Shown here: positions 6,447 to 13,890 of the stretch, piece after piece
How positions within the stretch are numbered: position 1 is the first letter of the stretch
How the letters are laid out: the number at the start of each line of letters is the position of its first letter
NCBI GenBank assembly: GCA_902772935.1
Contig: CACYCR010000155.1
Location: forward strand, 1 to 33,062
Origin: Oscillospiraceae bacterium
GTDB lineage: Bacteria; Bacillota; Clostridia; Oscillospirales; Acutalibacteraceae
Length of the DNA stretch: 33,062 nucleotides
Reading direction: 5' to 3'
Made by a program: the position numbers and the translations under genes
The notes under the pieces: model-generated
Told to the model about the DNA's origin: nothing
Seen by the model: only the letters and a program-made list of their open reading frames with translations
The model's database searches: none

Positions 6447-7841
6447 ATGAGAGTCCATTGGAAAACCGTATGTGCGGCGGTGCTGTTGTGCGCCGTGCTT
6501 GTGACGGCCGGTCAGCCGGCCGCGGTTGCTTTGCCGGAAACTGCGGCTGCGGAGCCCGTGCAGAAAACAACACATACCTACGGCGACTGGTACCTTGCGC
6601 AAAAGGCGACCGATCAGAAGAACGGTGCCTGGGTGCGTGTGTGCAAAGACTGCGGCGCAAAGCAGACCAAGCGCATTGCGCGCATCAAAAGCGTCACGCT
6701 GAAAGCAACGCAATTGCCCTATACCGGGAAGGCGCTGCAGCCGGCCGTGGTCGTCACGGACAAGGATGGCAATGTCCGCAAGGCGGGCGTTGCATATACG
6801 GTGCGCTATCAGAACAACAAAACGGTCGGCACGGCGACGGTGACGGTTACCGGCACCGGGGCGTATGCCTTTACGGTACAGCGCACCTTCCGTATTGTGC
6901 CGCAGTCGCCGAAGATCAAGACGGTCACGCCGGATGCCTACGGCACTGCGGTTTGCTGGACGGCGGTCGGCAAACAGACCGACGGTTATCTGCTGCAATA
7001 CAGTACGGACAGCAGCTTTCGCAAGGGCGTGACGCAGCAAAAGCTTTCTTCCGCAAAAGAAACCGCGGCCCTGCTGCTTGATCTGAAAGCGAAAACCGCC
7101 TATGCGCTTCGCGTCTGCGCATACAAAAAAATCGGCAAAGAGACGTATTGCTCCGCCTGGGCGACGAAGACCTTTTCAACGAAGGCCGCAGGTGCGCATG
7201 CCATTGCCGGGTCTGTGCCGAAAAGTGCGCGGGCGGCGGCGTCCTATTTTGACGACGTGGTTTTTGTCGGTGATTCGGTCAGCTTTTGCCTGCAGCATTA
7301 TGAGGACGTCAACAACGTGCTCGGCCGGGCGAAGTTTCTGACGCTCAGCGGTATGGGCGCAACGCATGCGCTACGTCCGGTGTCGAGCCGTTCAAAGCAC
7401 CCGCGCTACAACGGGCAGAAAATGAAGATTGAACAGGCGGTGCCGCTGACTGGCGCAAAGAAGGTCTACATCATGCTCGGCCTGAACGATATTGTGGAAG
7501 TCGGCGTTGACCGCAGCGTTGAAAACTTCCGCACCCTTTGCAAAAACATTCTGCGCAATGCGCCACAGGTGACGCTGTATGTGCAGTCCGCCACACCGCG
7601 TACCGCGGCGGCGCGGGGCAATCTCAGTCTGCTGAATAACACCACAATTCATCAGTACAACAAAAAACTCGCCGCGCTGTGCCGCAAAGAGGGCTGGTAT
7701 TTCCTCAATGTGGCCGAAGCGCTCTATGACGGCAATTATCTGCGGCGGTCCTATTGCGATGACCCGAGCAATATGGGTATGCATCCGAGTTTTGCCGGAT
7801 GCAAGGCATGGGTCGACTATCTGTATACACACACGGCGTGA
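6447..7841 (+). CDS. Secreted multidomain SGNH/GDSL hydrolase
   Basis: 464 residues. Residues 1-29 are a signal peptide (MRVHWK then a hydrophobic stretch ending AVALP). Residues 43-78 hold an HTYGDW...CKDCG motif seen in surface proteins of gut Firmicutes. Residues about 80-152 look like an Ig/cadherin-like repeat (LPYTGKALQP...GTGAYAFTVQRTFRI), and 153-248 like a fibronectin type III domain. The C-terminal SGNH domain has the block-I nucleophile S277 in FVGDSVS, the block-III Asn in MLGLNDI and H446 in GMHPSFAG. The usual Asp three residues before the catalytic His is Met here, although DDPSN precedes it. The likely role is a cell-surface esterase or acetylesterase acting on polysaccharide O-acetyl groups, judging from its neighbours, an MBOAT acyltransferase and a DHHW protein. 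The ribosome binding site GAAAGGACG lies upstream. Confidence 0.85.
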   Translation: MRVHWKTVCAAVLLCAVLVTAGQPAAVALPETAAAEPVQKTTHTYGDWYLAQKATDQKNGAWVRVCKDCGAKQTKRIARIKSVTLKATQLPYTGKALQPAVVVTDKDGNVRKAGVAYTVRYQNNKTVGTATVTVTGTGAYAFTVQRTFRIVPQSPKIKTVTPDAYGTAVCWTAVGKQTDGYLLQYSTDSSFRKGVTQQKLSSAKETAALLLDLKAKTAYALRVCAYKKIGKETYCSAWATKTFSTKAAGAHAIAGSVPKSARAAASYFDDVVFVGDSVSFCLQHYEDVNNVLGRAKFLTLSGMGATHALRPVSSRSKHPRYNGQKMKIEQAVPLTGAKKVYIMLGLNDIVEVGVDRSVENFRTLCKNILRNAPQVTLYVQSATPRTAAARGNLSLLNNTTIHQYNKKLAALCRKEGWYFLNVAEALYDGNYLRRSYCDDPSNMGMHPSFAGCKAWVDYLYTHTA

Positions 7842-7855
7842 CAAGGCGCCATTGA

Positions 7856-7901
7856 AAAACGCATCCGGTGCGGGCGGCGTTCGGATGCGTTTTCGATTTT
7901 T
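7856..7901 (+). terminator. Strong hairpin between SGNH and MBOAT genes (terminator or attenuator)
   Basis: A perfect 12-bp stem (AAAACGCATCCG at 7856-7867 with its complement at 7882-7893), 14-base loop and tail TTTTCGATTTTT. It sits between two genes that look functionally linked, and the next ribosome binding site begins right after it. MBOAT expression may therefore rest on read-through or regulated antitermination; no promoter is visible in the 14 bases left. Confidence 0.8.
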
Positions 7902-7915
7902 CAGGAGGAGAGATT

Positions 7916-9313
7916 TTGGTTTTTTCAAGCTTGCCGTTTTTGTTTTTCTTTTTGCCGGCGACGTTGTTGCTGTATTTTCTTGTGCCCGACCGCGCCAAAA
8001 ACGCGGTGCTGCTCGGCGTGAGCCTGCTGTTTTACGGTTACGGCGAACCGGTTTACATCTTGCTGATGCTCGGCTCCATTCTGCTTAATTACACGGCCGG
8101 ACGGCTGCTCGGTGCATTTGATGAAAACGAAAAGCGCCGCAAAACGGTGCTGATTCTGTGCGTGATCTGCAACCTTTTGCTGCTTGGGTTTTTCAAATAT
8201 GCATCGCTGTTCGTTTCAACCGTAAAGCTGCTGCCGGTGTTCTCGTTTTTGCCGGATCCGCAGATTGCGCTGCCGATCGGTATTTCCTTCTACACCTTCC
8301 AGAGCATGTCCTATGTGATTGACACCTATCGCCGCAACTGTGCGCCGCAAAAGAACCTCATCACATTCGGTACCTATGTTGCGCTGTTTCCGCAGCTCAT
8401 TGCCGGCCCGATCGTTCGCTATGTCGATGTGGAGTGGCAGCTGCAGCATCGTACGCATTCGATGCAGATGTTCTCAAACGGTGTCCGGCTGTTTTTGTTC
8501 GGCCTTTGCAAAAAGGTACTGCTTGCAAACGCGCTCGGCAGCATCTGGGAGCAGTGCAAGGCGACCGCCGACGCAAACAGCATCCTTGCGGCGTGGCTCG
8601 GGATTTTGGCGTTCACAATGCAGATCTATTTTGACTTTTCCGGCTATTCCGACATGGCGGTCGGTCTCGGTAAGATGTTCGGCTTTTCGTTCGTGCGCAA
8701 CTTTGATTATCCCTACACGGCAAGCAGCATCACGGAATTCTGGCGGCGCTGGCACATTTCGCTCGGCACTTGGTTCCGCGAGTACGTCTATATCCCACTC
8801 GGCGGCAACCGCAAGGGCAAGGCGCGGCAGTGCCTCAACATTTTCATCGTCTGGGGTCTGACCGGCATCTGGCACGGTGCAAGCTGGAACTTTTTGCTGT
8901 GGGGTCTGTATTTCGGCGTGCTGCTCGTCATGGAAAAGTTCTTCCTGCTGCGGCTGCTGAAAAAAGCGCCGCGCGCGGTCGGCCATTTGTATACGCTGCT
9001 TTGTGTGATCCTCGGCTGGGTGCTCTTCGATTTCACGCGCCTGGGAGATATGGGCCGGTATTTTACCAATCTCTTCACGGCACAGAACGGGCTTTGGTCT
9101 GCAGCGTCGCTGGATTTGCTGGTGCATCATCTGCCGCTGCTGGTGCTTTCCGCCGCGTTCTGCCTGCCGCTTGCGCGGACGGTGTTTACGCGTCTGAAAA
9201 ACAAGCGCGTCTATGCGGTGCTGGAACCGCTTTGTGCGGCGGCCGCCTTTACGCTCTGCGTGGCGTCGCTGGTCAGTTCGACGTATAATCCGTTCTTGTA
9301 TTTCCGTTTTTAA
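7916..9313 (+). CDS. MBOAT family membrane O-acyltransferase (AlgI/DltB-like)
   Basis: 465 residues from a TTG start at 7916, chosen because AGGAGGAG (7903-7910) precedes it and the product then begins VFSSLPFLFFFLP, the normal N-terminus of this family. An upstream ATG lies in the terminator loop. Multiple transmembrane helices. MBOAT signatures: FPQLIAGPIVRY, YFDFSGYSDMAVGLGKMFGF, EFWRRWHISLG (H280) and GIWHGASWNF with the catalytic H320. Family members pass acetyl groups across the membrane to polysaccharide, alginate, teichoic acid or peptidoglycan. With the DHHW protein 12 bases downstream and the SGNH hydrolase upstream, this is an AlgI/AlgJ-type O-acetylation pair. The acceptor polymer cannot be told from the window. 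Confidence 0.92.
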   Translation: MVFSSLPFLFFFLPATLLLYFLVPDRAKNAVLLGVSLLFYGYGEPVYILLMLGSILLNYTAGRLLGAFDENEKRRKTVLILCVICNLLLLGFFKYASLFVSTVKLLPVFSFLPDPQIALPIGISFYTFQSMSYVIDTYRRNCAPQKNLITFGTYVALFPQLIAGPIVRYVDVEWQLQHRTHSMQMFSNGVRLFLFGLCKKVLLANALGSIWEQCKATADANSILAAWLGILAFTMQIYFDFSGYSDMAVGLGKMFGFSFVRNFDYPYTASSITEFWRRWHISLGTWFREYVYIPLGGNRKGKARQCLNIFIVWGLTGIWHGASWNFLLWGLYFGVLLVMEKFFLLRLLKKAPRAVGHLYTLLCVILGWVLFDFTRLGDMGRYFTNLFTAQNGLWSAASLDLLVHHLPLLVLSAAFCLPLARTVFTRLKNKRVYAVLEPLCAAAAFTLCVASLVSSTYNPFLYFRF

Positions 9314-9325
9314 GGGGGCAGTGAG

Positions 9326-10453
9326 ATGAAACAAAAGAAAACGTTTTGGGTGCTGCCCGTCTGCTTTTTGCTGATGGTCGCGCTGCTGACCGGCAGCTTC
9401 TTTCTGCTGCCGAAGGAGAGCTTTGCGGAAAACGAAAAGCGACCGCTCAGCGAACCGCCGGTTCTGTCGGTGTCGACGCTGCTGGACGGCTCCTTCATGA
9501 CGCAGGCGCAAACCTACATCGCCGATCATTTTCCGCTGCGGGAAACCTTTGTCGGTCTGCACGCTTACTGGCAGCAACTGCTCGGACAAAACGGCGACAG
9601 CGGCATTTACCGCGGCAAAGACGGCTTTTTGATCGCAAGGCAGGGCGACATTGACCTGAAAAAAGAAGAAATGAACCTGCGTGCTGTCCGGCAGTTCGCG
9701 GACGCAAACGGTCTTGCTGTGACGTGGATGCTGGTGCCCTGCGCCGGCGCCATGCTGGAGGACAAGCTGCCGCGTGTACATATGCCGTACCGCGACGATG
9801 CGATGCTGGACCTTGTAAATGAAACGTGCCGCGATGATACGGTGCTGGATGTGCGGGATGTCTTTTCGGCGGCGGACGCCGCGACGCTGTACTACCGGAC
9901 AGACCACCATCTGACGAGTCGCGGAAGTCTGCTGCTTTACGAGGCCTACTGCCGAGAAAAAGCGCTTGATGCGCAGAACTTTTCCCTGACGCAGACGAGC
10001 GACGGCTTCTACGGTACGGCATATTCCAAGAGCGGTCTCTGGCTGCAGAAGCCGGATACGCTGGAAATCTACGCGCAGCCGGACGGTGATTACACCGTCA
10101 CCATCACGGACGGCACTGCGGTCAAAACGAGCGATTCCCTTTATTTCAAAACGCATCTGCAGAACCTCGATCAGTACCCGGTGTTTCTGGACGGCAACCA
10201 CGGTCTGGTGCAAATCAGAAACAACCGCTGCCACAACGGGAAGCGGCTGCTGATCTTCAAGGATTCCTTTGCGCATTGCTTTGCGACGTTCCTTGCTGCA
10301 AATTACGAGGAGATCTTGATGGTCGATCTGCGGTACCACCGCGCGCCGCTGCAGGACCTGCTGGAAAGCACACAGCCGCAGGAATTGCTGGTGCTTTACG
10401 GCGCGGAAAACTTTGCGAACGCCGCCGATCTCGCCTTCCTCTCCATGCAGTGA
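9326..10453 (+). CDS. DHHW/AlgJ-like membrane-anchored acetylation protein
   Basis: 375 residues, with AAGGGGGCAGTGAG before the ATG. An N-terminal signal anchor (residues about 8-30) is followed by FAENEKRPLSEPP, the usual opening of AlgJ/DHHW proteins. SGNH-like features: RGKDGFLI, MLVPCAGAMLEDKLP, YRTDHHLTSRG (the DHHW motif, here DHHL) and LLIFKDSFAHCFATFLA carrying a DS pair. The fold is a degenerate SGNH hydrolase outside the membrane. In known systems it hands the acetyl group exported by the MBOAT partner to the polymer. It begins 12 bases after the MBOAT stop, so the two are co-transcribed. It ends 7 bases before the convergent minus-strand gene, with only a weak 5-bp hairpin (10455-10468) between. 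Confidence 0.85.
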   Translation: MKQKKTFWVLPVCFLLMVALLTGSFFLLPKESFAENEKRPLSEPPVLSVSTLLDGSFMTQAQTYIADHFPLRETFVGLHAYWQQLLGQNGDSGIYRGKDGFLIARQGDIDLKKEEMNLRAVRQFADANGLAVTWMLVPCAGAMLEDKLPRVHMPYRDDAMLDLVNETCRDDTVLDVRDVFSAADAATLYYRTDHHLTSRGSLLLYEAYCREKALDAQNFSLTQTSDGFYGTAYSKSGLWLQKPDTLEIYAQPDGDYTVTITDGTAVKTSDSLYFKTHLQNLDQYPVFLDGNHGLVQIRNNRCHNGKRLLIFKDSFAHCFATFLAANYEEILMVDLRYHRAPLQDLLESTQPQELLVLYGAENFANAADLAFLSMQ

Positions 10454-10460
10454 TTGGCGC

Positions 10461-10733
10461 TTACGCCATGATATACAACAGTGCCAGCAGCAGCGCATCA
10501 TCTGCGCCTTCGCGGCTGAGCAGAAGCAGCAGCGGCAAAAGCAGGCTGACGTCACTATCCAGATGGAACAGCGGCGTGCGCGGCCGGTTTTGCGGCTGCT
10601 GTTGCTTTGGCGCCGACGGTTCTTCGGGCGGCGGTACACCGGCAGGCATGGCCTTTTCCTGCATCTCTCTGACACGGCGAATTGCCTGCTGCTGCATGGT
10701 CTGAAAATCCGGATGATCGTTCTGCTGTGGCAT
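10461..10733 (-). CDS. Small protein with hydrophobic acidic C-terminal tail
   Basis: 90 residues, last gene of a three-gene minus operon, ATG at 10733 behind a perfect AAAGGAGG. Residues 1-55 are polar and rich in Gln, Pro and Glu. Residues 56-90 alternate leucine runs with single acidic residues: FHLDSDVSLLLPLLLLLS, then REGADDALLLALLYIMA. I recall this kind of tail from many small clostridial proteins of unknown function. It may be an amphipathic or membrane-associated segment. Antisense readings of similar length exist but lack ribosome binding sites. Confidence 0.65.
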   Translation of the reverse strand: MPQQNDHPDFQTMQQQAIRRVREMQEKAMPAGVPPPEEPSAPKQQQPQNRPRTPLFHLDSDVSLLLPLLLLLSREGADDALLLALLYIMA

Positions 10734-10761
10734 GGTGTGCCTCCTTTCAATTGGCGCGTCG

Positions 10762-11133
10762 TTACAGATCCAGTGCCTTCAGCTTCGGCAAGATTGAAAA
10801 CAACTGCAGCATCTGCGCCGCCTGATCCACCCGGTGCTGCCGTTCTTCGCCGAGCATCGGTCTGAGGGCGTACAGCAGATCACAGCGCGGATCCTTTTTT
10901 TCGCTTTGCAGCGCCGAAAGCAGCGACATGATTTTCGCTATCGTCCCCGGGTCCAGCGGCAGCGGGGTGCTGCCGGCCGCGGGGGCGGTTTTTGTTTTTT
11001 CTGCGGCAGCGTCTGCCGGCGGCTCGGTGGAAAACAGCGCAGACGCCATGTCCCTGAGCGCGTCGATGTCTTCGCTGCGCAGGGAGCCGACAAGGTCCTG
11101 CAGACCGTTCAGATCAAGATCGGACAGGTTCAT
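10762..11133 (-). CDS. Small helical protein, middle gene of the trio
   Basis: 123 residues, start ATG at 11133 overlapping the stop of the upstream gene by 4 bases (ATGA), which implies translational coupling. The N-terminal part (LSDLDLNGLQDLVGSLRSED) is helical and acidic, a proline/alanine-rich linker follows (about 40-60), and the C-terminal part has LDPGTIAKIMSLLSALQS then DLLYALRPMLGEERQHRVDQAA. The latter pattern (LLxALRPxLxEERxxRVDxA) is one I recall from conserved clostridial proteins of unknown function. No transmembrane segment. The next gene starts 28 bases downstream, so the three proteins are probably made together. Confidence 0.68.
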   Translation of the reverse strand: MNLSDLDLNGLQDLVGSLRSEDIDALRDMASALFSTEPPADAAAEKTKTAPAAGSTPLPLDPGTIAKIMSLLSALQSEKKDPRCDLLYALRPMLGEERQHRVDQAAQMLQLFSILPKLKALDL

Positions 11134-11369
11134 GCGTTGTCCTGCTCTTTTCGGCGCAGTTGTTCAAACAGCGCTTTTGCCTGCGGGGAGGCGAGCATCG
11201 TTTTCATGCGCGCCGGATCCTTGAGCAATTGTCGGAACGCGTCCTTCTGCTGTGCAGACAGGTGCGTATTGACAAAATCATCGACCGTGTCCGGCGTATC
11301 GTCGCCGTGCTGCAGCAATTTCTGCAGCGCATCTTTGCCGGATGCGGAAAGTTTTGTTTCGTTATCCAT
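11130..11369 (-). CDS. Small acidic helical protein, first gene of the trio
   Basis: 79 residues, ATG at 11369 behind AGGAGGCTTTTC. The sequence (begins MDNETKLSASGKDALQKLLQH) is predicted all-helical, without signal or membrane segment. Repeated LLKDP and MLASPQAKALFEQL give it the look of a short helical adaptor. Its stop codon overlaps the next start (ATGA). No family recognised; its position at the head of the trio is the main clue. Confidence 0.6.
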   Translation of the reverse strand: MDNETKLSASGKDALQKLLQHGDDTPDTVDDFVNTHLSAQQKDAFRQLLKDPARMKTMLASPQAKALFEQLRRKEQDNA

Positions 11370-11397
11370 TGAAAAGCCTCCTGTGATGTGTTAAAAT
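11369..11397 (+). promoter_or_regulatory. Promoter of the phosphoesterase-TrkA operon
   Basis: TTGAAA (11369-11374), 17-base spacer, TAAAAT (11392-11397). The -35 element abuts the start codon of the divergent trio operon. Confidence 0.65.
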
Positions 11398-11420
11398 AAG
11401 ATCATTCCATTCTATGTAAA
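11393..11420 (-). promoter_or_regulatory. Possible promoter of the small-protein trio
   Basis: On the minus strand TTTACA (plus 11415-11420), 16-base spacer, TATTTT (11393-11398). It is a weak match whose -10 overlaps that of the opposing promoter. A sporulation sigma factor could also be used, which I cannot judge. Confidence 0.3.
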
Positions 11421-11437
11421 AAAAAGGGGAGAGATGC

Positions 11438-11911
11438 ATGAAAGTGCTCGCACTTTCCGACAGCCACGGCTTTGCGTCTCATTTTGCCGCGGTGCTGGAA
11501 AAAGAACCGGACTGCAAAACGGTGTTCTTTCTCGGTGACGGGCTCGGCGATCTGCTGCAGATGAAGGAAATTTTCCCGGACCGGATTTTCCTTGCGGTGC
11601 GCGGCAACAATGACTGGGAGCGCCGGTTTCAGGCGTACGACGAGACGGCGTACAAATACATCGAAGGGCATACGATCCTTGCGACGCACGGACATCGTGA
11701 CGGCGTGCGGCACACCCTGACCGACCTCGCTGTGCGTACGCAGGCGATCCGCGGCGATCTCGCGCTCTTCGGACATACCCATAAACCGACAAAGCAAATC
11801 GTTCCCGGGACGGGCGTTCTCGCGGTCAACCCCGGTGCGCTTTGCAACAGACAGTATGCGGTGCTGGAGATCACCAAGGCAGACATTGCGGTGAACTTCA
11901 AAACCATCTGA
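11438..11911 (+). CDS. YfcE/MJ0936-type metallophosphoesterase
   Basis: 157 residues behind AGGGGAGAG. Calcineurin-like phosphoesterase of the compact YfcE family: metal ligands D8 and H10 in LALSDSHGF, the aspartate in FFLGDGLGD, the asparagine in AVRGNNDW, then ILATHGHRDG and LALFGHTHKP with the final histidines, and VNPGALCNR. All canonical metal positions are present, so it should be active. Members cleave phosphodiesters such as cyclic nucleotides or artificial substrates; the natural substrate is generally unclear. It heads a run of plus-strand genes; the first TrkA-type gene follows 13 bases later and is probably co-transcribed. Confidence 0.88.
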   Translation: MKVLALSDSHGFASHFAAVLEKEPDCKTVFFLGDGLGDLLQMKEIFPDRIFLAVRGNNDWERRFQAYDETAYKYIEGHTILATHGHRDGVRHTLTDLAVRTQAIRGDLALFGHTHKPTKQIVPGTGVLAVNPGALCNRQYAVLEITKADIAVNFKTI

Positions 11912-11924
11912 AAGGAGAAGACCT

Positions 11925-12542
11925 ATGAATATTATCATCATCGGCTGCGGAAAAACCGGCGCGCGAATTGCAAACGTTCTGGATGAATACGGCTATGACG
12001 TTTCCGTTGTGGACAGCGACGAGCACGCATTTTCCGCGCTCAGCGAAGACTTTTCCGGTCTTTCGGTCTGCGGTGAGGTCACGGACACCGATGTGCTGCG
12101 GAATGCAGGCTGCGAAAACGCCGACATGGCGATTGTGGTCACGCCGAGCGACAATGTGAACGTGATGGTCGCGCAGACACTGGAGGTCGTGTTCGAGATC
12201 AAAAATGTCTATCTGCGCATCCTGGATCCGTCGCGGGAAGCAGTCTTTCGTAAATTCGGACTGCGGACGGTCTGCCCGACGCGGCTGGAAACCGACATCC
12301 TCTTTAACCTGATCACCCAGGACGCCGAGCAGATTGACGCGATCAACGTCAGCGGCAGCAGCATCCGCTTTTCCATGCAGAAGGCGGACAAAAAAGAAAT
12401 CGGCAAAGATCCCTCAGAAGTGGTCACGAGCAACACGAAAATGCTCTTTGCCGTTCGCCGCAAAAGCGGACAGGTCGTGTTTGCCGATCGGGTCGATTTC
12501 GTGATCGAAGAGGGCGACATGGTCATCTACGCAACGATTTAA
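11925..12542 (+). CDS. TrkA-type potassium uptake regulator (RCK domain) A
   Basis: 205 residues behind AAGGAGAAG. An N-terminal Rossmann RCK domain carries the nucleotide loop GCGKTGARIA (G8-G13) and the acidic end of beta-2 in VVDSD. Residues about 135-205 are a TrkA-C domain ending FADRVDFVIEEGDMVIYATI. Such peripheral subunits bind NAD(H)/ATP or c-di-AMP and gate a TrkH/KtrB potassium channel. No channel gene lies in this window. A second TrkA-type gene follows after 12 bases, so two different RCK subunits are made from one transcript. Confidence 0.88.
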   Translation: MNIIIIGCGKTGARIANVLDEYGYDVSVVDSDEHAFSALSEDFSGLSVCGEVTDTDVLRNAGCENADMAIVVTPSDNVNVMVAQTLEVVFEIKNVYLRILDPSREAVFRKFGLRTVCPTRLETDILFNLITQDAEQIDAINVSGSSIRFSMQKADKKEIGKDPSEVVTSNTKMLFAVRRKSGQVVFADRVDFVIEEGDMVIYATI

Positions 12543-12554
12543 GGAGGAGTCGAT

Positions 12555-13211
12555 ATGAGAGTGATTTTGATCGGCGCAAGCCAGCTGGGCTATTTCCTTG
12601 CAAAGAATCTGCTGGAGGTCGGCCATGACGTGCGCATCATTGACGCCAGCCGTGAAAGCTGCGAGCGGATGGCGAACGCATTTGACATCCCGGTGTTTTT
12701 CGGCGACGGTACGCAGGTTGAAACGCTTGCACAGGCCGGCGCGGGCAAGAGCGACGTGCTGATCGCGGTCACGAACCGCGACGAAGACAACCTGATCGCC
12801 TGCGAGATCGGCAAAAAGCAGTTTGGCATCCGGCGAACGATTTCCAAAAGCAACAACCATAAAAACATCATGCTCATGAAACGGCTGGGTGTGGATGTGG
12901 TCCTGGATACAACACGGCTCATCACGGAACTGATTGAGCATGAGATCGACGGCTCGCAGGTCAAGTTCATCGCCGACATCAGCGACAGCGACGCACTCAT
13001 CGGCGAATACAAGATCCCAAACCGGTGGAGCCGCTCCGGGACGCGCGTCATGGATTTGGAGATCCCGCCCGAATGCGTTTTCATCTATGTGATGCGCGGC
13101 GGCATGTTTATGATCCCGCGCGGCAACACCTTGCTGATGGCGGGGGATGAGGTGGTCGCCCTGACGGTCGGCAGCGCAACGCGCAAGCTCAAACGGATTT
13201 TCGAAATCTGA
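12555..13211 (+). CDS. TrkA-type potassium uptake regulator (RCK domain) B
   Basis: 218 residues behind AAGGAGGAG. The N-terminal RCK fold has the variant loop GASQLGYFLA (Ser where the first copy has Gly) and VRIIDAS, where the acidic residue ending beta-2 is kept. It continues FFGDGTQVETLAQAG and VTNRDEDNLIACEIG, which are typical TrkA features. The TrkA-C domain (about 150-218) ends IPRGNTLLMAGDEVVALTV. It is clearly related to but diverged from the preceding gene, suggesting a hetero-oligomeric regulator. The missing channel partner must be encoded elsewhere. Confidence 0.87.
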   Translation: MRVILIGASQLGYFLAKNLLEVGHDVRIIDASRESCERMANAFDIPVFFGDGTQVETLAQAGAGKSDVLIAVTNRDEDNLIACEIGKKQFGIRRTISKSNNHKNIMLMKRLGVDVVLDTTRLITELIEHEIDGSQVKFIADISDSDALIGEYKIPNRWSRSGTRVMDLEIPPECVFIYVMRGGMFMIPRGNTLLMAGDEVVALTVGSATRKLKRIFEI

Positions 13212-13269
13212 CATAACCGCTGCCGCTTCGGCATAACAATTGATATCTCATGAAGAAAGGCGGATCGAA

Positions 13270-13884
13270 ATGAACGCGTTTTTTGATTCCATGCTGCCGT
13301 TCGACCTTTCGGTGTTCGAATGGGTGCAGTCCATTCAGAATCCGGTCCTCAGCGCGATTCTGGTTTTCATCACACATCTCGGCAAATACGGCGCCGTATT
13401 CCTTGTGCTGGGTGCAGTTTTGTTCTGCACGAAGAAGTTCCGCAAGCTCGGCATCGCGATCCTCGGCGCGATCTTCATCATGGAGATTGGCAACAATTTC
13501 ATATTCAAGCTGATCTTTGCGCGGCCGCGTCCGTTCAACCTCGATCTGGATTGGTGGAACGCCGTTTATCAGTTTCCGGACCTCGTCAGCCGGCCAAGCA
13601 GTTTTTCTTTCCCGTCCGGCCATGCGGCGTCCGCGTTTGCAGCAGCGTTCACCGCACTGTGGTACAACAAAAAGTTCGGCATACCGATGACGGTGTTTGC
13701 CTGCGTGATGGCGTTTTCCCGCGTGTATGTTGAAGTGCATTACTGCACGGACGTGTTGTTCGGCGCGCTTGCCGGACTGCTGTACGCCGTGATCACGGTG
13801 CTGCTGGTGGAACTGCTGTATCCGCGGGTCTGGGTACCGCTGGAAACCTGGCTGAAAAAGAAATTCAAAAAAGAAAGTGCATAA
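13270..13884 (+). CDS. PAP2-family membrane phosphatase
   Basis: 204 residues from the ATG at 13270, preceded by AAGGCGG; an ATG 30 bases upstream would add a short polar extension. Several transmembrane helices. All three phosphatidic-acid-phosphatase type 2 motifs are present: K80...R85-P86 (KLIFARPRP), FPSGHAAS with H118, and SRVYVEVHYCTD with H157 and D161. It should dephosphorylate a lipid phosphate such as undecaprenyl diphosphate or phosphatidylglycerol phosphate on the outer face of the membrane. A GtrA-type gene follows after 6 bases, fitting a role in polyprenyl-phosphate and cell-wall polysaccharide metabolism. Confidence 0.9.
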   Translation: MNAFFDSMLPFDLSVFEWVQSIQNPVLSAILVFITHLGKYGAVFLVLGAVLFCTKKFRKLGIAILGAIFIMEIGNNFIFKLIFARPRPFNLDLDWWNAVYQFPDLVSRPSSFSFPSGHAASAFAAAFTALWYNKKFGIPMTVFACVMAFSRVYVEVHYCTDVLFGALAGLLYAVITVLLVELLYPRVWVPLETWLKKKFKKESA

Positions 13885-13890
13885 CCGTCT

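Noticed and set aside
7868-7915. An ATG start for the MBOAT protein 16 codons upstream
   Set aside because: It lies in the loop of the terminator hairpin without a ribosome binding site; the TTG at 7916 has AGGAGGAG and yields the family-typical N-terminus.
8474-10750. A 758-codon minus-strand open frame opposite the MBOAT and DHHW genes
   Set aside because: Its composition (long runs of Arg, Gln, His) is that of an antisense shadow; it has no ribosome binding site, and the plus-strand genes have clear family motifs.
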